64,000 nt of DNA from Lysinibacillus sp. SGAir0095 (GTDB lineage: Bacteria > Bacillota > Bacilli > Bacillales_A > Planococcaceae): NCBI RefSeq assembly GCF_005491425.1, contig NZ_CP028083.1, positions 1,512,001-1,576,000 on the forward strand. The letters run 5' to 3'. Both the position numbers and the translations under genes were made by a program. Shown here piece by piece: positions 56,448-64,000 of the stretch (its first letter is position 1; the number at the start of each line of letters is the position of its first letter). The notes below the pieces were generated by a model, which was given only the letters and a program-made list of their open reading frames with translations, was not told the DNA's origin and ran no database searches.

Positions 56448-56966
56448 ATGTTTCGTTCGGTCTTATTTATCCAATATGCTATTATTCTTGCAATTAGCTT
56501 TGTCAGTGGTGTTATCTGTTTTCAAGTTTTTCCATTGGACAAGTCCATGAAATTAATAAGCTATATTGATCCAAGAGTGCTTGATATTACAGATATTTCA
56601 GTTTGGGGAACAATTCTTCCGCTAATTGCTTGGATGGTCTTGGTGTTGTTTTTTGCAACCCATCCTTATTTACACGTGTTAGCGAAGTTAGTTGTTGGTA
56701 TAAAAATTACATTCTTTGGCTTTAGTTCCGTGTTTCTGTTAACGCAACAAGAATCTTTGCTTGTTTATAGTGTCTGGTGGTTTCCATTTCAATTAATTTA
56801 TTGTTTCCTTCTTTTTATGCTTTGTTCTGTTTACTCAGCAAAAAAAGTCGGTCCCAATAAGAAATTCGTCTTTTCTCAAAGACTATTTGTAACACTTTTG
56901 ATTGCATTATCTGTCATTTGTGTGGGTGAAATTGTGTCAATTTCGTATATTCTGCCTCGACTTTAA
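56448..56966 (+). CDS. Polytopic membrane protein, positional candidate for a SpoIIM-like protein
   Basis: 172 aa with five hydrophobic segments. The ATG at 56448 is 7 nt after AAAGGAG (an ATG at 56442 is too close). It lies exactly where Bacillus has spoIIM (between nudF and fur), and the layout of five membrane segments is compatible, but I see no convincing SpoIIM sequence motif. Treat as unknown membrane protein with positional hint only. Confidence 0.6.
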   Translation: MFRSVLFIQYAIILAISFVSGVICFQVFPLDKSMKLISYIDPRVLDITDISVWGTILPLIAWMVLVLFFATHPYLHVLAKLVVGIKITFFGFSSVFLLTQQESLLVYSVWWFPFQLIYCFLLFMLCSVYSAKKVGPNKKFVFSQRLFVTLLIALSVICVGEIVSISYILPRL

Positions 56967-57068
56967 CGTGTACCATAAGCCATTTTCTAGTATTTATTAT
57001 CATATATGGATGCTTTTAGTGAACGAAAATGCTCGTTAGTGTATTTCGATGAATAATTCATCCCTCTC

Positions 57069-57098
57069 TTGTAATAGCTTTTACTCATTTGTTATAAT
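57069..57098 (+). promoter_or_regulatory. fur promoter
   Basis: TTGTAA (57069-57074), 18-bp spacer, TATAAT (57093-57098). The transcript would begin near 57105, downstream of the ATG at 57102, which therefore cannot be the start codon. Confidence 0.7.
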
Positions 57099-57122
57099 AG
57101 AATGAGTTTAGGAGGGCGTCGT

Positions 57123-57575
57123 ATGGAAAGCCGTATTGATCGTATAAAAAAGCAATTGCATAGTGCTGGCTATAAACTGACGCCACAGCGTGAAGCGACA
57201 GTTGCAGTGCTATTAGAACATGAAGAAGACCATTTAAGTGCTGAAGATGTCTATTTATTAGTAAAAGATAAAGCACCAGAAATCGGGCTGGCAACAGTTT
57301 ATCGAACTTTGGAATTATTAACTGAGTTGAAGATTGTCGATAAAATTAATTTTGGCGATGGCGTATCCCGTTATGACCTTCGACAAGAAGGGGCAAAGCA
57401 CTTCCATCATCACCTAGTCTGTATTGAATGTGGAGCAGTAGACGAAATTCAAGAGGATCTGCTTGAAGATGTAGAAGGTATTGTCGAAAAACGTTGGAAC
57501 TTTATAATCAAAGACCACCGTCTGACATTCCATGGCATTTGCCACAGATGTCATGATAAAACAGAAGAAAACTGA
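57123..57575 (+). CDS. fur: Ferric uptake regulator Fur
   Basis: 150 aa, very similar to Bacillus Fur. Winged helix with KLTPQREATVAVLLE and LATVYRTLELL; metal-binding segment HFHHHLVCIECG; structural zinc cysteines at 100, 103, 140 and 143 (two CxxC). The ATG at 57123 has GGAGG 7 nt upstream; the earlier in-frame ATG lies within the promoter. It should repress iron-uptake genes with Fe(II). Confidence 0.96.
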   Translation: MESRIDRIKKQLHSAGYKLTPQREATVAVLLEHEEDHLSAEDVYLLVKDKAPEIGLATVYRTLELLTELKIVDKINFGDGVSRYDLRQEGAKHFHHHLVCIECGAVDEIQEDLLEDVEGIVEKRWNFIIKDHRLTFHGICHRCHDKTEEN

Positions 57576-57576
57576 T

Positions 57577-57622
57577 AAAAGGATGTACAATTCGTATCTA
57601 TGAGCCGAATGTACATCCTTTT
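57577..57622 (+). terminator. Intrinsic terminator after fur
   Basis: Arms AAAAGGATGTAC / GTACATCCTTTT extended by ATTCG / CGAAT around an 11-nt loop, then ATTTTG. Confidence 0.88.
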
Positions 57623-57628
57623 ATTTTG

Positions 57629-57667
57629 TGTGAATTGTGTGTGTACCAGGTACACACACAATTCACA
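57629..57667. repeat. 39-bp perfect palindrome
   Basis: Two 19-nt arms, TGTGAATTGTGTGTGTACC and its exact complement, around a single A at 57648. It starts 7 nt after the fur terminator. It is followed by a second inverted repeat, AATCGTTC / GAACGATT (57685-57692, 57710-57717), whose loop again holds TACCTGGT. No coding function; it may be a REP-like element. Confidence 0.88.
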
Positions 57668-57773
57668 TTATTCGTACTATTCAAAATCGTTCCTGTACCT
57701 GGTCCCGATGAACGATTGCTTGTAGACGATTCCAAAAAAAATTATAGTAAAGGTAGAAGGATAGGTGATTGTT

Positions 57774-58676
57774 ATGAAAGATGCAAAAGAAGCGATTTTA
57801 GATTATCTTCATTTTTTACAGGTAGAACGTCAGTTGTCAACAAACACGTTATCATCTTATCGCCGTGATCTTGAAGGTTATATCGAGCATTTACATAAAG
57901 AGCTAGGTTTATCAACTTTAAAAGAAATTGAACGTACACATATTTTACTTCGTCTTGAGGCATTAAGAACTGGAGGGATATCTGCTAGAACGATTGCCCG
58001 TCATATTTCCTCGATTCGGTCTTTCCACCAATTTTTATTGCGTGAAAAACTAACAGATACTGATCCAACCATCCATTTGGAGATGCCCCAAATCGAACAA
58101 AAGCTGCCAAAGGTATTATCTATCGAAGAAATTGATTTGTTAATTGCAGCACCCAATCGCAATAAGCCACAGGGTGTGAGGGATGTAGCGATGCTGGAAC
58201 TGTTATACGGTACAGGTATGCGCATCAGCGAGCTCATCGGACTAAATCTTGAGGATGTTCATTTAACAATGGGATTTGTTCGCATATTCGGTAAAGGTGG
58301 GAAGGAACGAATTGTTCCACTAGGAAAAAGTGCGGTTTTGGCAATAGATGCCTATTTACAAAATGCGCGCTCAAAACTACAGGGAACTTACCCAAAATCG
58401 GAAGCTTTTTTTATTAATCAGCGAGGAAAACGTTTAACAAGACAGGGATGTTGGAAATTATTAAAAGAGCATGCTGCAAAAGCGGAAATTAAAAAAGAAA
58501 TTACTCCACATACATTAAGACATAGTTTTGCGACACATTTGATTGAAAATGGTGCAGATTTACGTGCTGTACAGGAAATGCTAGGGCATGCGGATATTTC
58601 GACAACTCAAATCTATACACATATTAGTAAATCGAGGCTTTCAGAAGTTTATAAGCAATTTCATCCTAGGGCTTAA
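57774..58676 (+). CDS. xerD: Tyrosine recombinase XerD
   Basis: 300 aa, resolves chromosome dimers at dif together with XerC. N-terminal SAM-like domain (LSTNTLSSYRRDLEGY) and catalytic residues Arg150 (GTGMRISEL), Lys174 (KGGKER), His246 and Arg249 (HTLRHSF), His272 (GHADIS) and Tyr281 (IYTHIS). The full set is present. Position after fur is the conserved one. Not a phage integrase: no att repeats or cargo. Confidence 0.95.
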   Translation: MKDAKEAILDYLHFLQVERQLSTNTLSSYRRDLEGYIEHLHKELGLSTLKEIERTHILLRLEALRTGGISARTIARHISSIRSFHQFLLREKLTDTDPTIHLEMPQIEQKLPKVLSIEEIDLLIAAPNRNKPQGVRDVAMLELLYGTGMRISELIGLNLEDVHLTMGFVRIFGKGGKERIVPLGKSAVLAIDAYLQNARSKLQGTYPKSEAFFINQRGKRLTRQGCWKLLKEHAAKAEIKKEITPHTLRHSFATHLIENGADLRAVQEMLGHADISTTQIYTHISKSRLSEVYKQFHPRA

Positions 58677-58845
58677 AAAAGGAAGTCAAGCTTATTCAAT
58701 TGTTTAGGTAATTGGATTTTAGCAAAATGGAAAAATATATTTGTAAGATGTCTGACCTTTGTTTAATATATAAGGTGTGGAAATTTAATTGAAGACGTTC
58801 ATAAGAAGCTTTTATTTAATGAATAGTTGTTGAACTGAACTTATT

Positions 58846-58881
58846 GGGGATAGGAGTTGGCAAAATACTCCCCATCCCTTT
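58846..58881 (+). terminator. Hairpin ahead of deoB
   Basis: GGGAT-A-GGAGT pairs with ACTCC-CC-ATCCC, followed by CTTT; either the xerD terminator or a leader attenuator of deoB, whose start is 35 nt further on. Confidence 0.5.
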
Positions 58882-58915
58882 AGGCCTGAGTTAGTTGAAA
58901 GAGGAGGACATATTT

Positions 58916-60094
58916 ATGAAACCGTTTAAAAAAATACATGTAGTTGTAATGGACTCTGTTGGTATTGGTGAAGCCCCTGATGCTCAAAAATTTGGAGACG
59001 AAGGTGCAGATACTCTTGGTCACATTGCTGAAGAAATGAAAGGGCTAACAATGCCAAATATGGGGTCTTTAGGACTTTCAAATATTCGTGAATTAAAGGG
59101 CATTGAAAAAGCCACTCAACCAATAGGCTACTACGGCATGATGCAAGAAGCTTCTGTTGGGAAGGATACGATGACGGGTCATTGGGAAATCATGGGCTTA
59201 AATATCGACAAACCATTTAAAGTATATCCAGAGGGATTCCCAGCTGAACTAATAGAAAAGTTAGAAGAAAAAATCGGACGTAAAGTGATTGGAAATATCC
59301 CGGCAAGCGGTACAGGAATAATTGATGAATTAGGACCGGAGCACATGGAAACAGGGGCAATTATCGTATACACATCTGCTGATCCAGTGCTTCAAATTGC
59401 AGCACATGAAGAAATCATACCGCTGGAAGAGCTATACAAAATTTGTGAAATTGCACGTGAACTTACCCTTGAACCTGAATTCTTGGTAGGTCGAGTTATT
59501 GCCCGCCCATTTGTTGGAACACCGGGTAACTTTACTCGTACTTCGAACCGTCATGACTACGCACTTAAGCCATTTGGTCGTACAACAATGAACGAATTAC
59601 AGGATGCCAACCTTGATGTGATTGCTATTGGGAAAATTTCAGATATTTTCAACGGTGAAGGGGTTACAGAAAGTATCCGTACGAAAGATAATACAGATGG
59701 AATGGATAAATTAGCACAAGTAGTTCGACGCGATTTCCAGGGTATCAGTTTCTTAAATCTTGTAGATTTTGATGCAAACTTTGGGCACCGCCGTGATCCA
59801 CTTGGCTACGGGGAAGCTTTAGAGGAGTTTGACCGTCGTTTGCCTGAAGTATTAAATGCTTTAAATGAAGATGATTTATTAATCATTACAGCGGACCACG
59901 GAAATGATCCGACTTTCCCTGGAACAGATCATACACGTGAATATGTACCGTTAATTGTATATTCACCTCGATTCGAAATGGTGAGCGAGCTGCCTTTACG
60001 TAAAACTTTTGCAGATATCGCCGCTACAATTGCTGACAACTTTAAAGTCGAAGCACCACAATTTGGCACAAGTTTCTTATCAAATTTAAAGTAG
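58916..60094 (+). CDS. deoB: Phosphopentomutase
   Basis: 392 aa, alkaline-phosphatase superfamily enzyme that interconverts (deoxy)ribose 1- and 5-phosphate. Metal ligands are in [11 protein letters not shown], phospho-acceptor Thr in [10 protein letters not shown], and further ligands in [11 protein letters not shown] and ADHGNDPT. The ATG at 58916 is 8 nt after GAGGAGG. It is followed by pdp, giving a nucleoside salvage pair. Confidence 0.96.
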   Translation: MKPFKKIHVVVMDSVGIGEAPDAQKFGDEGADTLGHIAEEMKGLTMPNMGSLGLSNIRELKGIEKATQPIGYYGMMQEASVGKDTMTGHWEIMGLNIDKPFKVYPEGFPAELIEKLEEKIGRKVIGNIPASGTGIIDELGPEHMETGAIIVYTSADPVLQIAAHEEIIPLEELYKICEIARELTLEPEFLVGRVIARPFVGTPGNFTRTSNRHDYALKPFGRTTMNELQDANLDVIAIGKISDIFNGEGVTESIRTKDNTDGMDKLAQVVRRDFQGISFLNLVDFDANFGHRRDPLGYGEALEEFDRRLPEVLNALNEDDLLIITADHGNDPTFPGTDHTREYVPLIVYSPRFEMVSELPLRKTFADIAATIADNFKVEAPQFGTSFLSNLK

Positions 60095-60107
60095 GGGGCA
60101 CATTCAA

Positions 60108-61412
60108 ATGAGAATGGTCGATATTATTGAAAAAAAACGTAATGGGGAAGAGCTAACAACTGAAGAAATTGGGTTCTTTATTCAAGGCTATACGGAAGGC
60201 TCAATTCCTGATTATCAAGTAAGCAGCTTAATGATGGCTATTTATTTCCAGGATATGAACAATCGTGAAAGAGCAGATCTAACAATGGCAATGGTCGAGT
60301 CAGGCGATCAAATCGATTTATCTGGAATTGAAGGCATTAAAGTAGATAAACACTCTACTGGCGGTGTTGGCGATACAACTACTCTTTCTTTAGCAGCGAT
60401 GGTTGCGGCATGTGGTGTACCAGTTGCTAAAATGAGTGGGCGCGGACTTGGCCATACAGGTGGAACGATCGATAAGTTGGAAGCTATTCAGGGCTTCCAT
60501 GTGGAATTAACGACTGAACAATTTATGAAACAGGTAAATGATATCGGTACAGCCGTTGTCGGTCAAAGTGGTAATCTAACACCAGCTGATAAGAAGCTAT
60601 ATGCTTTACGTGATGTTACTGGAACTGTAGCGAGTATTCCATTGATCGCAAGTTCGATTATGTCTAAAAAAATTGCAGCTGGAGCAGATGCAATCGTACT
60701 GGATGTGAAAACGGGCGATGGTGCATTTATGAAATCTTTTGAAGATGCACAAAGCTTGGCTCATGCAATGGTTCAGATTGGAAACAATGTAGGAAGAAAT
60801 ACAATGGCCATTATCTCAGATATGAGTCAGCCACTAGGCTTTGCAATTGGGAACGCTTTAGAGGTAAAAGAAGCGATTGATACTTTAAATGGTCAAGGCC
60901 CTGAAGATTTAATGGAATTATGTTATACGCTTGGATCTCAAATGGTCGTACTTGGTGGTAAAGCAAATACGATTGAAGAAGCACGAAAACTGCTTCAAGA
61001 AGTGATTGCAAACGGCCAAGCACTAGAAGTATTTAAGAAATTCATCGTAGCGCAAGGAGGAGATGCTTCAGTTGTTGATAACCCATCTTTATTGCCTAAA
61101 GCAAAATATCAAATTGAACTGCCAGCACTCGAATCGGGGTATGTTGCAAAGATAGAAGCCGATGATGTAGGTGTTGCCGCAATGCTGTTGGGTGCAGGAC
61201 GTGCAACGAAAGAATCAACAATTGACTTATCAGTTGGTCTTGTCCTACAGAAAAAAGTAGGGGATCAAATTGAAGAGGGTGAATCTCTCGTAACGATTCA
61301 CACAAATACCGAAGATATCTCAGAAGTAAAAGAAAAGTTATATCAACATATTTTAATTTCAAAAGAAAAAGTAGAAGCGCCATCATTAATCAAACAAGTC
61401 ATCACAAATTAA
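60108..61412 (+). CDS. pdp: Pyrimidine-nucleoside phosphorylase
   Basis: 434 aa. The N-terminus [21 protein letters not shown], the phosphate loop [13 protein letters not shown] and [18 protein letters not shown] are the thymidine/pyrimidine phosphorylase signatures. The product ribose 1-phosphates feed DeoB, encoded 13 nt upstream. In Bacillus subtilis the gene after drm is pupG and then dacF; here pdp takes that place. Confidence 0.96.
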   Translation: MRMVDIIEKKRNGEELTTEEIGFFIQGYTEGSIPDYQVSSLMMAIYFQDMNNRERADLTMAMVESGDQIDLSGIEGIKVDKHSTGGVGDTTTLSLAAMVAACGVPVAKMSGRGLGHTGGTIDKLEAIQGFHVELTTEQFMKQVNDIGTAVVGQSGNLTPADKKLYALRDVTGTVASIPLIASSIMSKKIAAGADAIVLDVKTGDGAFMKSFEDAQSLAHAMVQIGNNVGRNTMAIISDMSQPLGFAIGNALEVKEAIDTLNGQGPEDLMELCYTLGSQMVVLGGKANTIEEARKLLQEVIANGQALEVFKKFIVAQGGDASVVDNPSLLPKAKYQIELPALESGYVAKIEADDVGVAAMLLGAGRATKESTIDLSVGLVLQKKVGDQIEEGESLVTIHTNTEDISEVKEKLYQHILISKEKVEAPSLIKQVITN

Positions 61413-61453
61413 TGATTTGATCTACAAATGAAGGCTAACTCCTTTGGGAAGAA

Positions 61454-61487
61454 AGTTAGTAGCATAACTGTGCTGCTAACTTTTTTT
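61454..61487 (+). terminator. Intrinsic terminator after pdp
   Basis: Arms AGTTAGTAGCA / TGCTGCTAACT with one G-U pair, then TTTTTTGG. Confidence 0.88.
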
Positions 61488-62226
61488 GGTTGTGATGCTT
61501 TTTTATTCATTGATGTTCTTGGATTGTAGGTGGTGTCTCAAAACTAGTTCTATTTGCATTAAAGTGCCTCATCACCCTATGGATATCACAACTATCAACC
61601 CGCCTCCCCAAATCACATTATCCTTCGAATAAATATGAAAATAATCTCAAAAGACACTTCTTCCTCCTGAGAGGACTACATAATTCAAGTAATACAATCA
61701 CCCAAACTGAGCATCCACTTAAATGTATAATTCTTCATTCATTTGGCCAAATTGGCTTCATGTGATTTTTATGCCTGTATTAGAAGAAATCGTATTGAAT
61801 CGGCAACTGTCATAGCATCAAAAAGCCACAATAAGGATTTGCTGTAACAAAAGATGGGGTCGCAGCCAATTTTTACGTTTAAAAAGCAATTTTTTTAACC
61901 ATACTTAATTTTGGTAGAGCAATGCTTTTTTGAAAAAGAAAAAGTAATGCTTTCTTATTTACGTTGAAGCAGCTGAGGCTAATTGTTACAAAATCAGACA
62001 ATCAGCTAAGTTCCTTTAAATTTATTAGTACAACACCTTGAATTCCACTGAAAGCTTGCGAGATATACCTCCATTTAGCATCTAGAAAGAGCGTACTTAT
62101 TAGCCGAACGAAGCCGATTGTAACATCTGGTGAAAAAGATTAATCAAATATCAATCGATACTGCTTTTCAATTTTGTCGTATTTTCGCTAGTTTCAGCGA
62201 AATTCTTCTAGTCTTGTCAATGAAGA
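61488..62226. other. Gene-free interval between pdp and spoIIA
   Basis: About 740 bp beyond the pdp terminator with no supported gene on either strand. Only an imperfect hairpin near 61918-61954 (AGCAATGCTTTTT / AAAAAGTAATGCT) and a short one, TTCGCT / AGCGAA, near 62172-62192 were noted. In Bacillus dacF occupies this place. Confidence 0.6.
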
Positions 62227-62251
62227 AGGAGATGACAAGGAAATGTGGAAT
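62227..62251 (+). promoter_or_regulatory. Candidate sigma-H promoter of spoIIA
   Basis: AGGAGAT (62227-62233), 14-bp spacer, GAAT (62248-62251) resembles the sigma-H pattern. The transcript would start near 62258, before the AGAGGAGG ribosome site. Spo0A boxes were not identified. Confidence 0.4.
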
Positions 62252-62283
62252 TTAGCTTTCTTAAGAGGAGGCGAATTAACAAT

Positions 62284-62637
62284 ATGAACTACGAAATTAA
62301 TATGCACTTAAATGATATTGCAGTCATCAGACTCTTTGGTGAACTGGATCACCATGAAACAGAAAAAATTCGCACGCATATTTCTAAGACGATTTTACAG
62401 GGAAATTTGAGTACGATTATTTGGAATCTAGAAAGACTGAACTTTATGGATAGCTCCGGGATAGGGTTAATATTAGGGCGTATGCGGGAGTTAAGTACAG
62501 TTAATGGACAAACCATTATCTTGAATCCATCAAATACAATGAAAAAAATCTTTCAATTTTCGGGGCTCGCTTCTTTCATGATGGAGGGAACAGAAGCAGA
62601 TGCAATTTTACACGCAAGGGGGATTGTGAATGGATAA
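62284..62637 (+). CDS. spoIIAA: Anti-sigma-F factor antagonist SpoIIAA
   Basis: 117 aa STAS-domain protein. The phosphorylation motif FMDSSGIG has Ser58, target of SpoIIAB, as in Bacillus. The ATG at 62284 follows AGAGGAGG at a rather long 12 nt. The dephosphorylated form frees sigma-F in the forespore. It overlaps spoIIAB by 8 nt. Confidence 0.95.
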   Translation: MNYEINMHLNDIAVIRLFGELDHHETEKIRTHISKTILQGNLSTIIWNLERLNFMDSSGIGLILGRMRELSTVNGQTIILNPSNTMKKIFQFSGLASFMMEGTEADAILHARGIVNG

Positions 62638-63073
62638 CGAAATGACACTTTCATTTGTAGCAGTAAGTGAAAATGAAAGTTTGGCGAGAATGGCAATTAC
62701 TAGTTTTGTTGCTCAACTTGACCCAACCATTGACGAGCTTTCAGAATTTAAAACAATCGTTTCAGAAGCTGTATCCAATGCAATTATTCACGGATATGAC
62801 GAAGATGGTAAAGGAATCGTTACTGTTCATGCAGTGAGAGATGGAGATTTAGTATCAGTCGCTGTGAAAGACAACGGAAAAGGTATTTTTGATGTAAAAA
62901 AAGCGATGGAGCCATTATTTACATCAAAGGCTGAAATGGAACGTTCCGGGATGGGCTTTACGATTATGGAAAGCTTTGCAGACAATCTGCAAGTTGAATC
63001 AGAGCCAAATGTTGGAACTGTGATTACCTTTTCAAAAAAATTTTATTCGGTAAAGATGCCTCAAATCTCATAG
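62630..63073 (+). CDS. spoIIAB: Anti-sigma-F factor / serine kinase SpoIIAB
   Basis: 147 aa GHKL kinase. N box EAVSNAIIHGY, G1 box DNGKGI and G2 box GMGFTIM are present. It holds sigma-F inactive and phosphorylates SpoIIAA. The start lies inside the spoIIAA end, so the two should be made in balance. Confidence 0.96.
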   Translation: MDNEMTLSFVAVSENESLARMAITSFVAQLDPTIDELSEFKTIVSEAVSNAIIHGYDEDGKGIVTVHAVRDGDLVSVAVKDNGKGIFDVKKAMEPLFTSKAEMERSGMGFTIMESFADNLQVESEPNVGTVITFSKKFYSVKMPQIS

Positions 63074-63203
63074 TGTAGCTTTTTAACTAAGCAAATAGTC
63101 GTCACTTAAATGGTGTATAACAGCTTATTGGTTTAAACAATTGCAATGAACTATCAATTTTATGTGGACGCAAATACGGTGGTATTTGATAGAAGTTAGG
63201 GGG

Positions 63204-63995
63204 ATGAGGACAATCGAACAGCCGTCCAATAATGTTTTGTTGACACAAGAGGAAATGCGCGGGCTGATTGAAAAAGCGCAAATAGGTGATGTAGAAGCTA
63301 GAAAACAAATGATTGAAGGTAATACTCGGCTCGTTTGGTCCATTGTTCAACGCTTTGCTTCTCGTGGAGTAGAGCTTGAGGATTTGTTTCAAATTGGTTG
63401 TATCGGATTGATGAAATCTGTAGATAAATTCGATTTATCGTATGATGTAAAATTTTCAACCTACGCTGTTCCGATGATTATTGGAGAAATTCAACGATTT
63501 CTAAGAGATGACGGCATGGTGAAGGTGAGCAGATCAATCCGCGAGCTAAATTATAAAATTCGTCATGCAACAGACGAATTTTTAAAGACCAATGAAAAGC
63601 CGCCTTCCATTTCAGAATTAGCTGACATCTTAGGTGTAACTCCGGATGAAGTGCTCGTAGCGACAGATGCAATGCGGGATCCAGCCTCTTTACACGAACA
63701 GCTTTTTGAGAGTGAAGGCGACTCCATCACACTAATGGATCAAATGAAGGATGAAAAATCAGAGCTTCCATTTCAATATATTCCACTAAAGGAAGTTCTG
63801 ACGAAGTTGGACAAGCGAGAACAAGCAATCATTTATTTAAGGTATTACTTAGATTTAACTCAAACCGATATTGCAGAAAGGTTAGGGATATCCCAAGTTC
63901 AAGTTTCGCGGTTAGAAAAGAAGATTTTAGCGCAACTTAAGTCTTGGATGGAAACCAATTCATCACGAACTACTAAAAAGACGGTGAGTAAATGA
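63204..63995 (+). CDS. sigF: Forespore sigma factor SigF
   Basis: RNA polymerase sigma-F, first forespore-specific factor. Region 2 has DLFQIGCIGLMKSVDKFDLSYDVKFSTYAVPMI (shown in parts DLFQIGCIG and FSTYAVPM), region 3 DGMVKVSRSIREL, and region 4 RLGISQVQVSRLEKKIL. With the ATG at 63204 it has 263 aa. That ATG directly follows GGGGG with almost no spacing; an ATG at 63162 lacks any ribosome site. The 130-nt gap from spoIIAB is long compared with the tight spacing known in Bacillus. Confidence 0.9.
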   Translation: MRTIEQPSNNVLLTQEEMRGLIEKAQIGDVEARKQMIEGNTRLVWSIVQRFASRGVELEDLFQIGCIGLMKSVDKFDLSYDVKFSTYAVPMIIGEIQRFLRDDGMVKVSRSIRELNYKIRHATDEFLKTNEKPPSISELADILGVTPDEVLVATDAMRDPASLHEQLFESEGDSITLMDQMKDEKSELPFQYIPLKEVLTKLDKREQAIIYLRYYLDLTQTDIAERLGISQVQVSRLEKKILAQLKSWMETNSSRTTKKTVSK

Positions 63996-64000
63996 GTAAT
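63992..64000 (+). CDS. Start of the next gene (3' cut), possibly spoVAA
   Basis: ATGAGTAAT begins at 63992, overlapping the sigF stop as ATGA, the usual sign of a coupled gene. In Bacillus spoVAA follows sigF, so that is the positional guess; only three codons lie in the window. Confidence 0.3.

Overview
The window reads as a chromosomal segment of a low-GC, endospore-forming Bacillota, most likely a member of the Planococcaceae (Lysinibacillus / Solibacillus / Ureibacillus type). Grounds: the gene order mutL-glpD-miaA-hfq-ynbB-glnR-glnA, lexA-yneA-yneB-ynzC-tkt-sirA-yneF and yqkF-nudF-fur-xerD-deoB-spoIIAA-spoIIAB-sigF is that of Bacillus, but between these blocks lie a type IV pilus locus, a Lia envelope-stress operon and ketone-body genes. 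Strong Shine-Dalgarno sites, many GTG/TTG starts and abundant intrinsic terminators fit the same group. No rRNA, tRNA, CRISPR array or intact insertion sequence was seen.

Layout. 1-9.9 kb: mismatch repair (mutL, 5' cut), glycerol-3-phosphate dehydrogenase, a lipase-like hydrolase coupled to miaA, hfq, a rhodanese, a TRIC-like membrane protein, ynbB and membrane proteins. 10.2-12.1 kb: the glnRA operon with two GlnR operators. 12.2-28.1 kb: a complete Gram-positive type IV pilus locus. Minus strand: two tandem minor-pilin cassettes, each PilV-like / PilW-like / large PilX-like. Plus strand: VanW-domain protein, pilB, pilT, pilC, major pilin, pilM, pilN, pilO, prepilin peptidase. 28.2-36 kb: a frameshifted gene, a glutamine-amidotransferase-fold hydrolase, the lexA/yneA/yneB SOS module with four LexA-box-like sites, an adhR/adhA aldehyde-stress pair, ynzC and tkt. 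36-45.8 kb: a diguanylate cyclase and a CoA-transferase A subunit that each carry a late nonsense codon, the lia operon (liaI, pspA/liaH, liaF, liaS, liaR), sirA, yneF, yqkD. 46.4-51.5 kb: a ketone-body operon (scoA-scoB-gntP-bdhA) with a cre-like site and a neighbouring AAA+ regulator lacking the GAFTGA loop. 51.8-55.7 kb: yqkE, an amino acid permease behind a singleton glycine riboswitch, vanZ-like, yqkF. 55.7-64 kb: nudF, a membrane protein, fur, xerD, deoB, pdp and the spoIIA operon.

Working together: PilB/PilT/PilC with PilM/N/O and PilD form a pilus machine without a secretin, as expected for a single-membrane cell; the two V-W-X cassettes could build alternative pilus tips. ScoAB, GntP and BdhA would import and activate 3-hydroxybutyrate or acetoacetate under catabolite control. 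LiaFSR would sense envelope damage and induce LiaI/PspA.

The most unusual non-coding content is five arrays of short periodic repeats: 20-bp period (two loci), 21-bp period (two loci) and 52-bp period (one locus). Three lie between convergent genes, one lies inside the lia operon between liaS and liaR, and one lies in the riboswitch leader. Function assignments are from reading the translated sequences; no database search was run.
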